DNA of 64,000 nucleotides from Halomonas sp. 328. Its GTDB lineage: Bacteria; Pseudomonadota; Gammaproteobacteria; Pseudomonadales; Halomonadaceae. The stretch spans positions 62,001-126,000 of the forward strand of contig NZ_JADOTW010000010.1 in NCBI RefSeq assembly GCF_015645095.1. Direction: 5' to 3'. Under the pieces are notes generated by a model. That model was not told the origin of the DNA. It ran no database searches and saw nothing but the letters and a program-made list of their open reading frames with translations. Numbering within the stretch: position 1 is the stretch's first letter; each line of letters opens with the position of its first letter. Shown here in pieces: positions 35,109 to 45,796 of the stretch. The position numbers and the translations under genes were made by a program.

Positions 35109-35834
35109 ATGGCCAGCCGCCGTCAATCCAGCCCGCCCAAGCGTCGCGGCGCCTCGTCCCGCAAGCGCGCCTCCGCCCAGCGGCGCGGCCTGCCCGGTTG
35201 GCTGTGGGGCGTCGGCGGCCTGCTCGCCGGCTACTTCCTGGCCCAGCATTTCCAGGCCTCGGCGCCCTCCCCCACCGCCACGGTGCTGCCGCGCCCGGCC
35301 AGCGAGGCCCCGGCGGAGCGCGCCGAGGAGCCCAGGACGCCGACCTTCGAGTTCTACACCCTGCTGCCGGAGTCCGAGGTGATCGCCCCACGCAGCGAGA
35401 CCCAGGAGAGCGCCTCCCGGCCGACGCCACCGCCACGCCCGGAGCGCCAGGAAACGACGCCTCCCGCCAGCGAGCCAGCCGCTGTCGACGAGGATCCCAT
35501 CGCCCGGGTGATCGCCGCCAACCTGGCCGAAGACGAGGCACGCAGCAGCCCCCCCGCCGCCAGCACGCCGGCCAGCCCTCCCACCAGCGCCGCCGGGCAT
35601 CGCTACATGCTCCAGGCCGCCTCCTTCCGTGAGGTCGGTGATGCCCAGCGCCTGGCCGGGCGACTCCGCGACTTCGGCCTGGTGGCCCGCATCAGCGAAG
35701 TCTCGGGCAGCGACGGCAACGCCTGGCATCGGGTCCAGGTGGGTCCCTACGAGGACACCCGGGAGCTCAATCGCGCCCAGGACCTGATGGTCACCCAGGG
35801 CATCGAGCCGCTACTGATTCGCCTGCAGAACTGA
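35109..35834 (+). CDS. SPOR-domain membrane protein (FtsN-like position)
   Basis: 241 residues: a basic N-terminus (SRRQSSPPKRRGASSRKRAS), one membrane helix (about 36-50), a long Pro/Ala/Glu-rich periplasmic linker, and a C-terminal SPOR domain from about residue 165 (YMLQAASFREVGDAQRLAGR, WHRVQVGPYEDTRELNRAQD). SPOR domains bind denuded septal peptidoglycan, so a role in division or septal wall work is likely. Its place between argS and hslV is that of ftsN in enterics and of a SPOR gene in pseudomonads. It may be the FtsN equivalent, but the N-terminal FtsN motifs are not evident, so I give no symbol. Confidence 0.88.
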   Translation: MASRRQSSPPKRRGASSRKRASAQRRGLPGWLWGVGGLLAGYFLAQHFQASAPSPTATVLPRPASEAPAERAEEPRTPTFEFYTLLPESEVIAPRSETQESASRPTPPPRPERQETTPPASEPAAVDEDPIARVIAANLAEDEARSSPPAASTPASPPTSAAGHRYMLQAASFREVGDAQRLAGRLRDFGLVARISEVSGSDGNAWHRVQVGPYEDTRELNRAQDLMVTQGIEPLLIRLQN

Positions 35835-35900
35835 GCGCCTCTTCGGGCCTGACCCAGGGGCGCGGGGCCTCGGCGGAGAGGGCCAACTCGATACCCGCCG

Positions 35901-35926
35901 CTTGAATTCGGGCCCCGTCGCCCACA
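35901..35926 (+). promoter_or_regulatory. Candidate heat-shock (sigma-32) promoter for hslVU
   Basis: CTTGAA (35901-35906), a 14-bp spacer and CCCACA (35921-35926) resemble the sigma-32 pattern CTTGAAA-N(13-17)-CCCCAT, about 90 bp before hslV. hslVU is a heat-shock operon in Escherichia coli. Confidence 0.4.
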
Positions 35927-35947
35927 CCTCCCCTGAACGTCTACACA

Positions 35948-35967
35948 CGGCGCCCAATCGGGCGCCG
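35948..35967 (+). promoter_or_regulatory. Stem-loop in the hslV 5' untranslated region
   Basis: A perfect 8-bp stem CGGCGCCC/GGGCGCCG with loop AATC, about 20 bp downstream of the candidate heat-shock promoter and 46 bp before the hslV start. There is no U-run, so it is not a clear terminator of the upstream gene. A 5' stem-loop that stabilises hslVU mRNA is known in Escherichia coli, and this could be its counterpart. Confidence 0.45.
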
Positions 35968-36013
35968 AAAGTCATCGGGAGCCCCGGCTCCCCGTTACGG
36001 AGTCACCCCCTCC

Positions 36014-36532
36014 ATGACCACGATCGTATCCGTGCGCCGCGGTGACCAGGTGGCCCTGGCCGGCGATGGCCAGGTCTCCCTCGGCAACACCGTGATGAAG
36101 GGTAATGCCAGCAAGGTACGTCGCCTCTATCGCGGCCAGGTCCTGGCCGGCTTCGCCGGCGGCACCGCCGACGCCTTCACCCTCTTCGAACGCTTCGAGG
36201 CCCAGCTCGAGAAGCACCAGGGGCACCTGACCAAGGCCGCCGTGGAACTGGCCAAGGACTGGCGCACCGACCGCGCCCTGCGCCGCCTGGAGGCCCTGCT
36301 CGCCGTGGCCGACAAGAGCGCCTCGCTGATCATTACCGGCAACGGCGACGTGGTGGAGCCGGAGCGCGGCATCATCGCCATCGGCTCCGGCGGCAACTTC
36401 GCCCTCTCCGCGGCCCGCGCCCTGCTCGAGAACACCGAGCTCAGCGCCCGGGAAATCACCGAGAAGTCCCTGGAGATCGCCGGCGACATCTGCGTCTTCA
36501 CCAACCACCACGTCACTCTCGAAGAGCTCTGA
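36014..36532 (+). CDS. hslV: ATP-dependent protease peptidase subunit HslV
   Basis: Proteasome-beta-like peptidase that forms a double hexamer and is opened by HslU. The 172 residues begin [20 protein letters not shown]; after Met removal Thr2 is the N-terminal nucleophile. [15 protein letters not shown] and [20 protein letters not shown] are diagnostic. hslU starts 10 bp after its stop, so the two are made together. Confidence 0.98.
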   Translation: MTTIVSVRRGDQVALAGDGQVSLGNTVMKGNASKVRRLYRGQVLAGFAGGTADAFTLFERFEAQLEKHQGHLTKAAVELAKDWRTDRALRRLEALLAVADKSASLIITGNGDVVEPERGIIAIGSGGNFALSAARALLENTELSAREITEKSLEIAGDICVFTNHHVTLEEL

Positions 36533-36542
36533 GGCCGTCCCC

Positions 36543-37865
<1,323 letters not shown>

Positions 37866-37904
37866 GGTATGCGCCAATCAGAAGGTACACAGGCTTCGAT
37901 GCGA

Positions 37905-38032
37905 AAGCTGGAAGCTATAAGCTGGAAGCTCGAAGAAGAAACGATCCGCAGCTGGAATAGCTAGCCGAACCACCGCTGCAAACGACTCACAACCGTCGCC
38001 TGCGGCGGTTGTTCTCTTCCGGCTTCAAGCTA
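37905..38032. repeat. Inverted-repeat element C after hslU (AAGCTGGAAGCT type)
   Basis: The left arm repeats AGCTGGAAGCT twice and runs into CTCGAAGAAGAAAC (37905-37942). The right arm GTTCTCTTCCGGCTTCAAGC (38011-38030) is its imperfect reverse complement. Between them CAACCGTCGCC-TGC-GGCGGTTG can form an imperfect hairpin. From memory, AAGCTGGAAGCT strings recur in intergenic DNA of many proteobacteria. Only this copy is in the window. Confidence 0.5.
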
Positions 38033-38049
38033 ATGCGAGGTGCTTGCTT

Positions 38050-38433
38050 ATGCCCGCCCCTGTCCCGACCCGAGTGCATTACCACAAGACGCGCCGCGAG
38101 CTGGAACTCGACTACGCCGACGGGCGCAGCTTCCGGCTGCCCATCGAGTACCTGCGGGTCCACTCCCCCTCCGCCGAGGTGCGCGGTCACGGCGGCGACG
38201 ACGCCGTGCTGCAGGTCGGCAAGAAGGACGTGGGCCTGGCCAATATCACCCAGGCCGGCCGCTACGCCCTCAAGCTGCACTTCGACGACGGCCACGACAG
38301 CGGCCTCTACACCTGGGAGTACCTGCTCGACCTGGCCGAACACCAGGCCCGCTACTGGCAGGCCTACCTGGAGCGCCTGGAGGCCGCCGGCGCCTCCCGG
38401 GAGCCCCTGGGCATCCAGATCAAGCAGCTCTAG
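38050..38433 (+). CDS. DUF971 (gamma-butyrobetaine hydroxylase N-terminal-like) protein
   Basis: 127 residues consisting of a single DUF971/GBBH-like N-terminal domain: YHKTRRELELDYADGRSFRL, PIEYLRVHSPSAEVRGHG, DVGLANITQAGRYALKLHFD and GLYTWEYLLDLAEH. Family members often bind zinc or Fe-S scaffolds, but stand-alone bacterial versions have no firm function. It lies between hslU and the ubiE operon as in pseudomonads. The ATG at 38050 is preceded by GAGG at 9 nt; a TTG two codons earlier is less likely. Confidence 0.85.
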   Translation: MPAPVPTRVHYHKTRRELELDYADGRSFRLPIEYLRVHSPSAEVRGHGGDDAVLQVGKKDVGLANITQAGRYALKLHFDDGHDSGLYTWEYLLDLAEHQARYWQAYLERLEAAGASREPLGIQIKQL

Positions 38434-38488
38434 GCCGCGCTTCCGCCATGCGACCCAGGGCCATCATATTTAGTACACTTTCTGCTCT

Positions 38489-38668
38489 GAGGCCCGGGGC
38501 TACCCTGGGGGCAGGCCGTCGCGGGGCGCTGTGAACCCCTACCTGGGCGCTACTTTTGCCCTGCTGCGCTCTCGCATCCTGCTCCACTTGCAGGACCGGG
38601 GCTGGCCATCCCTGGCCAGCCCGTTCGGAGGAATCCTCCTCACCCCTGGCAAAAAAGCCCCGGGCCTC
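38489..38668 (+). repeat. Dispersed intergenic repeat, family B, copy B2 (most complete)
   Basis: 180 bp bounded by perfect 12-bp inverted ends GAGGCCCGGGGC (38489-38500) and GCCCCGGGCCTC (38657-38668). Internal hairpins: GGGCTGGCCA-TCCC-TGGCCAGCCC (38599-38622), GGAGGA-A-TCCTCC (38627-38639), and TCCTGC with GCAGGA around 38577-38594. B3 contains the same middle in reverse orientation, with a G-C pair swapped to C-G in the second hairpin. It sits in the 372-bp gap before ubiE; the remaining ~135 bp before ubiE show nothing distinctive. Confidence 0.85.
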
Positions 38669-38805
38669 TGAAGCAGAGGGAGTGCCCGTTGCAACAGTCC
38701 TGCATGCGACCCCGCGGCGCAGACAAGGCCGCGCCAAGCCGGCTACAATAGCCCCCTGCCGTGGCGATCCGCCGCAATCACTCGACAGCTCGCTAGGAAG
38801 GGTTC

Positions 38806-39552
38806 ATGGACAAGCGCACCACCCACTTCGGCTTCCAGGAAGTGCCCGTCGAGGAGAAGGCCTCGCGGGTCGCCGATGTCTTCCACTCGGTCGCCGCGCG
38901 CTACGACCTGATGAACGACCTGATGTCCCTGGGCATCCACCGCATCTGGAAGCGCCTGACCATCGAGCGGGCCGGGGTGCGCCCCGGTCATCGGGTACTG
39001 GATATCGCCGGCGGCACCGGCGACCTGACCCTGAAGTTCTCGCGCCTGGTGGGCCCCCGGGGCAAGGTGGTGCTGGCCGATATCAACGCCTCCATGCTCA
39101 ACGTCGGCCGCGACAAGCTGCTCGACAGCGGCGTCGGTGGCAACGTCGAGTATGTCCAGGCCAACGCCGAGTGCCTGCCCTTCCCGGACAACAGCTTCGA
39201 CTGCATCACCATCGCCTTCGGCCTGCGCAACGTCACCGACAAGGACGCCGCCCTGCGCTCCATGGCCCGAGTGCTCAAGCCCGGCGGCCGCCTGCTGGTG
39301 CTGGAGTTCTCCAAGCCGCCCAGCGCGCTGCTCTCCAAGGTCTACGACGAATACTCCTTCCGCCTGCTGCCCAAGATGGGCGAGCTGGTGGCCAAGGACC
39401 CGGAAAGCTACCGCTACCTGGCCGAATCGATCCGCATGCACCCGGATCAGGAGACCCTCAAGGGCATGATGGAAGCCGCCGGCCTCGAGCGGGTCGAGTA
39501 CAGCAACCTGACCGGCGGCATCGTTGCCCTGCACCGCGGGATCAAGCTCTGA
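38806..39552 (+). CDS. ubiE: Ubiquinone/menaquinone biosynthesis C-methyltransferase UbiE
   Basis: SAM-dependent methylation of the quinone ring. The 248 residues contain [40 protein letters not shown], the SAM motif [12 protein letters not shown] and [20 protein letters not shown]. It heads ubiE-ubiJ-ubiB with 3-bp and 4-bp-overlap junctions, so the three ubiquinone proteins are co-produced. Confidence 0.98.
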   Translation: MDKRTTHFGFQEVPVEEKASRVADVFHSVAARYDLMNDLMSLGIHRIWKRLTIERAGVRPGHRVLDIAGGTGDLTLKFSRLVGPRGKVVLADINASMLNVGRDKLLDSGVGGNVEYVQANAECLPFPDNSFDCITIAFGLRNVTDKDAALRSMARVLKPGGRLLVLEFSKPPSALLSKVYDEYSFRLLPKMGELVAKDPESYRYLAESIRMHPDQETLKGMMEAAGLERVEYSNLTGGIVALHRGIKL

Positions 39553-39555
39553 CCC

Positions 39556-40182
39556 ATGCTGCTGGCCGCCCTCGAATCCACCCTCAATGCCCTGCTGGCC
39601 CGGGATCCCGCGGCCCCGGGGCGCCTCGCCCGCCTCGATGGCGCTCGCTTGCTGCTGCGCCTGGAGCGGCCCGCCCTCGCCGTGCTGGTGCACTTCCACG
39701 ACCAGGGGCTGATGCTGCTGCGCGCCGAGACGTGCGAGGAGCATGACGCCGATGCCATCGTCGAGCTGGATGCCGAGACCCTCGGCGCCCTGCTCGGGGG
39801 CGAGTCGGTGGAGCGGCTGATGTTCCAGGGCAAGCTGGCGGTGCGCGGCCGTGTCCCGCTGCTGGAGCAGACCCGCGACCTGCTGCTCGACCTCGACCTG
39901 GACTGGGAGGCAGAGCTGGCCGACTGGCTGGGCGAGGTGCCGGCCCATAGCCTCGCCGAGGGGCTGCGCCGCCTGACCCGCTGGGGGCTGCGTAGCCAGC
40001 GCGAGCTGCACAGCGACCTGAGCGAGTACCTCAGCGAGGAGGTGCGCCTGCTGCCGGCACGCCGCCAACGGGAAGTATTGCGCGACCACCTCACCGAACT
40101 GGAAGTGGCCACCGACCGCCTCGAGGCACGGCTGGCTCGCCTGCGTCGCCTGGCGCAAGCCCTCGAGGAGCCCAACCCATGA
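39556..40182 (+). CDS. ubiJ: Ubiquinone biosynthesis accessory factor UbiJ
   Basis: Lipid-binding SCP2-domain protein of the soluble ubiquinone (Ubi) complex. The 208 residues have an SCP2-like N-terminal domain ([38 protein letters not shown]) and a C-terminal helical/coiled region ([20 protein letters not shown]). It starts 3 bp after ubiE and its stop overlaps ubiB as ATGA. Sequence similarity in this family is low, but the position between ubiE and ubiB is decisive. Confidence 0.93.
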   Translation: MLLAALESTLNALLARDPAAPGRLARLDGARLLLRLERPALAVLVHFHDQGLMLLRAETCEEHDADAIVELDAETLGALLGGESVERLMFQGKLAVRGRVPLLEQTRDLLLDLDLDWEAELADWLGEVPAHSLAEGLRRLTRWGLRSQRELHSDLSEYLSEEVRLLPARRQREVLRDHLTELEVATDRLEARLARLRRLAQALEEPNP

Positions 40183-41801
40183 CCCTGCGCCTGGTGCGGA
40201 TCTTCTGGGTGGTGACCCGCTACCGCCTGGACACCCTGATCCCCCTCGATCGCCTGCCCCTGCCGCTGCGCCTGCTGTTGATCCTCTCGCCGCTGCGCCT
40301 GGTGCCCATCGGCCAGCGCTCGCGCAGCGAGCGCCTGCGTCTGGCCCTGGAGGCCCTGGGACCGATCTTCGTCAAGTTCGGCCAGATGCTCTCCACCCGC
40401 CGCGACCTGCTGCCCAAGGACATCGCCGACGAGCTCAGGCGCCTGCAGGACCAGGTGCCCCCCTTCCCCGGCGAGGCCGCGGTGGCGCGGGTCGAGGAGG
40501 AGCTGGAGATGAGCCTCACCGAGGCCTTCGCCCGCTTCGACAGCACGCCCCTGGCCTCCGCCTCCATCGCCCAGGTGCATGCCGCCACCCTGCATAGCGG
40601 CGAAGAAGTGGTGGTCAAGATCATCCGCCCCGGCATCGAACGGGTGATGCGCCAGGACATGGCGTTGATGTACCGGGTGGCACGCCTGCTCAGCCTGGTG
40701 CCGGAGGCGCGCCGGCTACGCCCCCTGGAGGTGGTGCGCGACTACGAGGCGACCCTCTTCGACGAGCTCGACCTGCACAAGGAAGCCGCCAACACCTCCC
40801 AGCTCAAGCGCAACTTCAAGGACTCGCCGCTGCTCTATGTGCCGGCCATTCACTGGCCGCTGACTCGCCGCGGCGTCATGGTCCAGGAGCGTATCCACGG
40901 CATCCCGGTGGCCGATCTGGCGGCCCTCGAGGCCCAGGGCACCGACCTCAAGAAGCTCGCCGAGCGAGGCGTGGAGATCTTCTTCACCCAGGTGTTCCGC
41001 GACAACTTCTTCCACGCCGACATGCACCCGGGCAATATCTTCGTCGCCGAGGGCAAGCCCCAGGATCCCCAGTACATCGCCATCGACTGCGGCATCGTCG
41101 GCAGCCTGACCCGGGAAGACCAGGACTACCTGGCCCGTAACCTGCTGGCCTTCTTCCACCAGGACTACTACGAGGTGGCGGCCCTGCACATCGAGTCGGG
41201 CTGGGTCGGCGAGGGCACGCGCGCCAACGAGTTCGCCGCCGCGATCCGCGCGGTGTGCGAACCGATCCTCGAGAAGCCCCTCAAGGACATCTCCTTCGGC
41301 CAGGTGCTGCTGGGCCTCTTCCAGACCGCCCGGCGTTTCCATATGGAAGTCCAGCCGCAGCTGGTACTCTTGCAGAAGACCCTGCTCAATATCGAGGGGC
41401 TGGGGCGCCAGCTCTACCCCGACCTGGACCTGTGGAGCACCGCCAAGCCCTACCTGGAGCGCTGGATGAAGGAGCGCGCCGGGCCCCGCGGCTTCCTCGA
41501 ATCGCTCAAGCGCCAGGCCCCGGAGCTGACCCGTCAGCTACCGGAGCTGCCGGTGCTGGCCCACCAGGCCCTGACCCAGGTGGAGGCGGAGCGCCAGCAG
41601 CGCCGTCGCCAGAGCGACGCCCTGGCCGGCATGCGCCGCCACCTCAAGCATGCCGCCCGGGGGGCCCGCCGCCTGCGCTTCGGCGTACTGCTGCTGGCCC
41701 TGGCCCTGGCCTGGCAGCCTCTACTTAACTGGGCCGGCCAGCAGCCCTGGCCGGTACTGGCCGCCGCGGCGCTGGGCGCCCTGCTGCTGGCCTGGCACTG
41801 A
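40179..41801 (+). CDS. ubiB: Ubiquinone biosynthesis protein UbiB (atypical kinase-like ATPase)
   Basis: Membrane-associated ADCK/COQ8-type ATPase needed for ubiquinone synthesis. The 540 residues carry the KxGQ motif in [17 protein letters not shown], the alanine-rich loop [13 protein letters not shown], the catalytic-like DMHPGNIFV and AIDCGIVG, and two C-terminal membrane helices (around 505-538). The start overlaps ubiJ by ATGA. Confidence 0.97.
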   Translation: MTLRLVRIFWVVTRYRLDTLIPLDRLPLPLRLLLILSPLRLVPIGQRSRSERLRLALEALGPIFVKFGQMLSTRRDLLPKDIADELRRLQDQVPPFPGEAAVARVEEELEMSLTEAFARFDSTPLASASIAQVHAATLHSGEEVVVKIIRPGIERVMRQDMALMYRVARLLSLVPEARRLRPLEVVRDYEATLFDELDLHKEAANTSQLKRNFKDSPLLYVPAIHWPLTRRGVMVQERIHGIPVADLAALEAQGTDLKKLAERGVEIFFTQVFRDNFFHADMHPGNIFVAEGKPQDPQYIAIDCGIVGSLTREDQDYLARNLLAFFHQDYYEVAALHIESGWVGEGTRANEFAAAIRAVCEPILEKPLKDISFGQVLLGLFQTARRFHMEVQPQLVLLQKTLLNIEGLGRQLYPDLDLWSTAKPYLERWMKERAGPRGFLESLKRQAPELTRQLPELPVLAHQALTQVEAERQQRRRQSDALAGMRRHLKHAARGARRLRFGVLLLALALAWQPLLNWAGQQPWPVLAAAALGALLLAWH

Positions 41802-41829
41802 CCCGACCCTTGACCCTGGAGTGTCATCG

Positions 41830-42162
41830 ATGAGCGATATCCTCGAACGACTCGAAGCGGTGCTGGACGAGCGCCGCCATGCCGATCCCCAGAGCTCCTA
41901 TGTGGCCTCGCTGCATCACAAGGGGCTCAACAAGATCCTCGAGAAGGTCGGCGAGGAGGCCACCGAGGCCCTGCTGGCCGCCAAGGACGCCGAGGCCGGC
42001 GGCGAGGCCGAGCGCCAGGCCCTGGTCGCCGAAACCGCCGACCTGTGGTTTCATAGCCTGGTGATGCTATCGCATCTGGATATCTCGCATCGGGCGGTGC
42101 TGGAGGAGTTGGCACGCCGCTTCGGCATGTCCGGGCTGGACGAGAAGGCCGCCCGGCAATGA
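41830..42162 (+). CDS. hisE: Phosphoribosyl-ATP pyrophosphatase HisE
   Basis: Second step of histidine synthesis: hydrolyses PR-ATP to PR-AMP. The 110 residues start [20 protein letters not shown] and carry the MazG-like metal motif [15 protein letters not shown] and [13 protein letters not shown]. In several pseudomonads hisI precedes hisE in this ubi-tat cluster; here hisE follows ubiB by 28 bp and no hisI is present. The longer open frame upstream is out of family, so I start at 41830. Confidence 0.95.
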   Translation: MSDILERLEAVLDERRHADPQSSYVASLHHKGLNKILEKVGEEATEALLAAKDAEAGGEAERQALVAETADLWFHSLVMLSHLDISHRAVLEELARRFGMSGLDEKAARQ

Positions 42163-42211
42163 CAATGCAAGTCAGGCTCCCGGCGAGCCGGCATCCTGAA
42201 GGAGAGAGACT

Positions 42212-42466
42212 ATGTTAGGCGGTATCAGTATCTGGCAGCTGCTCATCGTACTCGGCATCATCATCCTGATCTTCGGCACCAAGAAGCTGCGCAACGTGGG
42301 CAGCGACCTGGGGGGCGCCGTCAAGGGCTTCAAGAGCGCCATGAGCGAGGAAGAGAAGAAGAAGGAAGAAGAGGCCAACCAGGCCCAGGTGAGCCACGAC
42401 GACAAGGGCAACACCTATGACGTCAAGGCCGAACAGAAGCCCGAGGAATCGGAAGAGCGCAAGTAA
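42212..42466 (+). CDS. tatA: Sec-independent translocase subunit TatA
   Basis: Pore-forming subunit of twin-arginine export of folded proteins. The 84 residues have one membrane helix ([20 protein letters not shown]), the [20 protein letters not shown] amphipathic hinge and helix, and an acidic/lysine-rich tail. GGAGAG precedes the ATG. It heads tatABC. Confidence 0.97.
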   Translation: MLGGISIWQLLIVLGIIILIFGTKKLRNVGSDLGGAVKGFKSAMSEEEKKKEEEANQAQVSHDDKGNTYDVKAEQKPEESEERK

Positions 42467-42472
42467 CCCGCC

Positions 42473-42937
42473 ATGTTCGATATCGGCTTTCTCGAGCTGC
42501 TGATCATCGGCGTGGTGGGCCTGCTGGTGCTGGGCCCCGAGCGCCTGCCCAAGGCCGCCCGCACCCTGGGCCTGTGGATCGGCAAGATCAAGCGTACCGT
42601 CTCCGGCATGCAGCGCGAGATCAGCGCCCAACTGGAGGCGGAAGAGCTGCGCCAGAAACTCAACGAGCAGCAGAAGAAGCTCGATGAGAGCCTCGGCCGG
42701 GCCAAGCGCGAAGTGGAGGGCATCGGGGAGTCGAAGCGACCCGCCGACAAGGCCGCGGAGGGCACGACGTCACCGGGCCATGCCGGCGAGGAGGCCAGCG
42801 AACGCGCCAGTCCCCTGGAGCGCCTGGATGATGCCCTGGCCCGCAAGGCCGATGGCGAGAAGCCCACCGCCGAGGATACCGCTCCCCCGGCCGCGGATCG
42901 TGCCGCCTCCCGCAGCAAGGACTCCTCCACTCCATGA
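42473..42937 (+). CDS. tatB: Sec-independent translocase subunit TatB
   Basis: Receptor partner of TatC in twin-arginine substrate recognition. The 154 residues begin MFDIGFLELLIIGVVGLLVL with the TatB-type membrane helix (note the Glu at position 8), then GPERLPKAARTLGLWIGKIK, a coiled region and a long charged Ala/Ser-rich tail. It starts 6 bp after tatA, and its stop overlaps tatC as ATGA. Confidence 0.96.
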   Translation: MFDIGFLELLIIGVVGLLVLGPERLPKAARTLGLWIGKIKRTVSGMQREISAQLEAEELRQKLNEQQKKLDESLGRAKREVEGIGESKRPADKAAEGTTSPGHAGEEASERASPLERLDDALARKADGEKPTAEDTAPPAADRAASRSKDSSTP

Positions 42938-43752
42938 GCCAGAACCCCGACCCCAAGGATCTCGCCCAGGCCCCGTTGATCGAGCACCTGATCGAGCTGC
43001 GTTCGCGGCTGATGCGGGCCGTGCTGGCGATCCTGGTGATCTTCCTGGGCCTCTACGCCTTCTCCAACGACATCTACACCTTCGTGGCGCAGCCGCTGAT
43101 GGCACTGCTGCCGGAAGGCTCGCAGATGATCGCCACCGAGGTGGCCTCGCCCTTCCTGGCGCCCTTCAAGCTGACCCTGGTGGTGGCCGTCTTCGCCGCC
43201 ATCCCCTATGTGCTGCACCAGGCCTGGGCCTTCGTCGCCCCAGGCCTCTACGATAACGAGAAGGCCCTGGCCCTGCCGCTGCTCGCCTCCAGCGTGCTGC
43301 TCTTCTACGCCGGCGCCGCCTTCGCCTACTACGTGGTCTTCCCGCTGCTGTTCCAGTTCTTTACCCAGGCGGGGCCGGAAGGCGTGACGGTGATGACCGA
43401 TATCAACGCCTACCTCAACTTCGTCCTCAAGCTCTTCTTCGCCTTCGGCGTGGCCTTCGAGATCCCCATCGCCACCTTCCTGCTGATCGCCTCCGGCGCC
43501 ACCACGGTGGAGAGCCTCTCCAAGAAGCGCCCCTTTATCTTCCTGGGCTGCTTCGTGGTGGGCATGCTGCTGACCCCCCCGGACGTGATCTCCCAGAGCC
43601 TGCTGGCGGTCCCCATGTACCTGCTCTACGAGGTGGGCCTGCTGTTCGGCCGCCTGGCCCGCAAGCGCCGCGCCAAGTCGGAGGCCGAGGCCGAGGCCGC
43701 CGACGAATCGAGCCAGAAGCCAAGCGACAACGCCGACGGCGACCGCTCCTAA
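42934..43752 (+). CDS. tatC: Sec-independent translocase subunit TatC
   Basis: Polytopic core that binds the twin-arginine signal. The 272 residues include the conserved cytoplasmic start APLIEHLIELRSRLMRA, six membrane helices, KPFIFLG-like (KKRPFIFLGCFVVGMLLTPP) text and the TPPDVISQ segment. A ~30-residue acidic tail (SEAEAEAADESSQ) extends past the usual core. A strong terminator closes the operon. Confidence 0.98.
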   Translation: MSQNPDPKDLAQAPLIEHLIELRSRLMRAVLAILVIFLGLYAFSNDIYTFVAQPLMALLPEGSQMIATEVASPFLAPFKLTLVVAVFAAIPYVLHQAWAFVAPGLYDNEKALALPLLASSVLLFYAGAAFAYYVVFPLLFQFFTQAGPEGVTVMTDINAYLNFVLKLFFAFGVAFEIPIATFLLIASGATTVESLSKKRPFIFLGCFVVGMLLTPPDVISQSLLAVPMYLLYEVGLLFGRLARKRRAKSEAEAEAADESSQKPSDNADGDRS

Positions 43753-43770
43753 GGCGCCGCCGGAAACAAG

Positions 43771-43807
43771 AACCGCCGCCGTGGGCTACCACGGCGGCGG
43801 TTTTTTC
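43771..43807 (+). terminator. Terminator after tatC
   Basis: A perfect 13-bp stem AACCGCCGCCGTG (43771-43783) with its complement (43790-43802) and a T-run, 18 bp after tatC. It separates tatABC from the convergent elbB. Confidence 0.92.
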
Positions 43808-43853
43808 TGCCCGGGAGAACGCGACCCACCGACTTGGCTCCGGTATCGCCGGC

Positions 43854-44516
43854 TTAGGCCATCAGCTCGTCCAGCTTGTCCACCAGCTTGAAGATCCCCT
43901 CCCCCGCCTCGCTGATGCGGCTGGCCAGCATATAGGCCGGGGTGGTCACCACCCGGTTCTCGTGGTCGACGACGATATCGTCCACCGCACAGGTGCGGTG
44001 CAGGCCGCCCATGCTGCTGATGGCACCGGCCACCCCCGGGTCATTGCCCACGGTGACGGCGATGCCGCTGCCCAGCAGCCTGGGCACCAGCACCGGGGCG
44101 ATGCACATCAGGCCGATGGGCTTGCGCGCCTCGTGGAAGGGCACCACCGCATCGCGCAGCTGCGCCAGCACCTCCATGTCGGAGCCGGCCAGGGCGAAGT
44201 CGCAGAGGTTCTTGGCCACCCCGAAGCCGCCGGGCAGCACCAGGCCATCGAAGGCCTCGGCATCCAGCTCGGCCAGGGGACGGATCTCGCCCCGGGCCAG
44301 GCGCGCGGCCTCCTCCAGGACATTGCGACTCTCATCCGCCACCGCCTCGCCGCGGAGATGATCGACCACCTCGCGCTGGGCGATATCCGGGGCGAAACAA
44401 CGATACTCGATGCCCCGCTGATCCAGGCGCAGCAGGGTCAGGGTCGTCTCGTAGATCTCGGCGCCGTCCTGGACGCCGCACCCGGCAAGAATCACCGCGA
44501 CTTTCTTGGTCATCAT
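43854..44516 (-). CDS. elbB: Glyoxalase-like ElbB (DJ-1/PfpI family)
   Basis: 220 residues of the ElbB group of the DJ-1/PfpI superfamily: KKVAVILAGCGVQDGAEIYE, LVLPGGFGVAKNLCDFA, the nucleophile-elbow Cys in IGLMCIAPVLVP, and VVTTPAYMLASRISEAGEGI. Enteric ElbB (YhbL) has glyoxalase activity and an isoprenoid-related mutant phenotype; the physiological substrate is not known. Two adjacent ATGs (44516, 44513) could serve. It is monocistronic and divergent from hemB. Confidence 0.93.
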   Translation of the reverse strand: MMTKKVAVILAGCGVQDGAEIYETTLTLLRLDQRGIEYRCFAPDIAQREVVDHLRGEAVADESRNVLEEAARLARGEIRPLAELDAEAFDGLVLPGGFGVAKNLCDFALAGSDMEVLAQLRDAVVPFHEARKPIGLMCIAPVLVPRLLGSGIAVTVGNDPGVAGAISSMGGLHRTCAVDDIVVDHENRVVTTPAYMLASRISEAGEGIFKLVDKLDELMA

Positions 44517-44734
44517 CGACTCCTCGCATTCGGCCCAACCCTCGGGCCCCAGGGAAACAGTGGAGACCTTACTCTAGAGGCTCGCCCGGGGTGCGACAAG
44601 CGGCGACTGCCGGCCCCCCGACCGCCCTGATATACTGCCTTCCCATGCCCCCAGGGGCCCCATCGATTCCTCCCGCCGCTGTCACCGAACTGTCATCGCC
44701 CTGGGCGATAGTCGAATGACGGGGCGGCCTCTAA

Positions 44735-45754
<1,020 letters not shown>

Positions 45755-45757
<3 letters not shown>

Positions 45758-45781
45758 TGACGAGGCCGTGCCTCGTCATCA
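45755..45781 (+). terminator. Hairpin between hemB and ppk1
   Basis: A perfect 11-bp stem TGATGACGAGG/CCTCGTCATCA with a 5-nt loop, starting at the hemB stop codon and ending 15 bp before ppk1. No U-run follows, so it is more likely to moderate or process the message between the two genes than to end it fully. Confidence 0.5.
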
Positions 45782-45796
45782 CCCGAGGAGACACGG

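Noticed and set aside
38556-39746. 396-codon plus-strand frame from repeat B2 through ubiE
   Set aside because: Arginine/proline-rich out-of-frame reading of ubiE; ubiE itself is intact.
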